From Porogramme epimiltina (Eukaryota > Basidiomycota > Agaricomycetes > Polyporales > Polyporaceae), in the NCBI GenBank assembly GCA_900155495.1, contig FTLJ01001443.1, positions 1 through 10,483 on the forward strand: 10,483 nucleotides of DNA, read 5' to 3'. This document shows positions 10,440-10,483 of this stretch, one piece after another (the stretch's first letter is position 1; the number at the start of each line of letters is the position of its first letter). The position numbers and the translations under genes are program-made. Below the pieces are notes generated by a model. It did not search any database. It saw only the letters and a program-made list of their open reading frames with translations, and was not told the DNA's origin.

Positions 10440-10483
10440 TGTAAGGGTTTTGGGGGGTTCGCTCGGCACACCGTACAGAACTC
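10440..10483 (-). repeat. 3' end of the 5' LTR (partial)
   Basis: On the minus strand this stretch ends in CCCTTACA, the inverse of the TGTAAGG that opens the 3' LTR at the other side of the window. LTRs of this class start TG and end CA and carry short inverted termini. The boundary at 10440 is set by that 7-base match and by the start of the leader. The rest of the LTR lies outside the window. Confidence 0.8.

Larger units (their letters stand above)
1..10483 (-). mobile_element. Ty3/gypsy chromodomain LTR retrotransposon, internal region plus both inner LTR edges
   Basis: The whole window reads as one element on the minus strand. Order: 5' LTR end, leader, gag-protease, UGA, RT-RNase H-integrase-chromodomain, extra ORF, polypurine tract, 3' LTR start. 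RT before integrase, plus the GPY/F module and a C-terminal chromodomain, place it in the chromoviruses of the Ty3/gypsy group. LTR edges are recognisable at both ends (TGTAAGG and CCTTACA), but only 43-44 bases of each LTR are present, so LTR length, R/U5 limits, LTR identity and target-site duplication cannot be judged. The three frames span about 9.9 kb and are intact. The internal region, about 10.4 kb, is long for this group; the excess lies in an oversized Gag and in ORF3. Confidence 0.95.

Noticed and set aside
1..10483. CRISPR array, tRNA, rRNA or bacterial-type operon signals
   Set aside because: No regularly spaced direct repeats, no tRNA cloverleaf and no ribosome-binding-site pattern were seen; the inverted repeats are local, all different in sequence and not regularly spaced.

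Overview
The window is the almost complete internal region of one LTR retrotransposon of the Ty3/gypsy superfamily, chromodomain (chromovirus) branch, lying on the minus strand. Reading the minus strand 5' to 3': the last 44 bases of the 5' LTR (10483-10440), a short leader with a strong hairpin, a long gag-protease frame (10347-6310), an in-frame UGA stop, a pol frame for reverse transcriptase, RNase H, integrase, GPY/F module and chromodomain (6309-2821), a 169-base pyrimidine-rich gap, a third long frame of unknown function (2651-240), a 3' noncoding stretch with two hairpins, a polypurine tract (55-44) and the first 43 bases of the 3' LTR (43-1). The LTR edges carry matching ends, TGTAAGG and CCTTACA.

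Host: the intron-free, GC- and CpG-rich frames and the style of the RT, RNase H and integrase blocks fit elements of agaricomycete (basidiomycete) fungi. This is recognition of a family style; no host gene is present to confirm it. All three frames are open and every catalytic motif I looked for is present, so the copy looks young.

How the parts work together (inference from the family): Gag builds the particle and the protease at its C-terminus cuts it. Pol is made only when ribosomes read through the UGA, which sits in the known leaky context UGA-CUA, in exactly the same frame as pol. Integrase with its chromodomain would place the new copy. ORF3 has its own leader with a good start context and may be a separately expressed accessory protein.

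The most unexpected signal is not a gene. The element is filled, across gag, pol, ORF3 and the noncoding ends, with short-loop perfect inverted repeats of 8-12 bp per arm, far more than base composition should give. They lie inside coding sequence and obey no codon phase that I can see. I regard this element-wide foldback architecture, the UGA-CUA recoding site and the uncharacterised ORF3 as the three points most worth checking.
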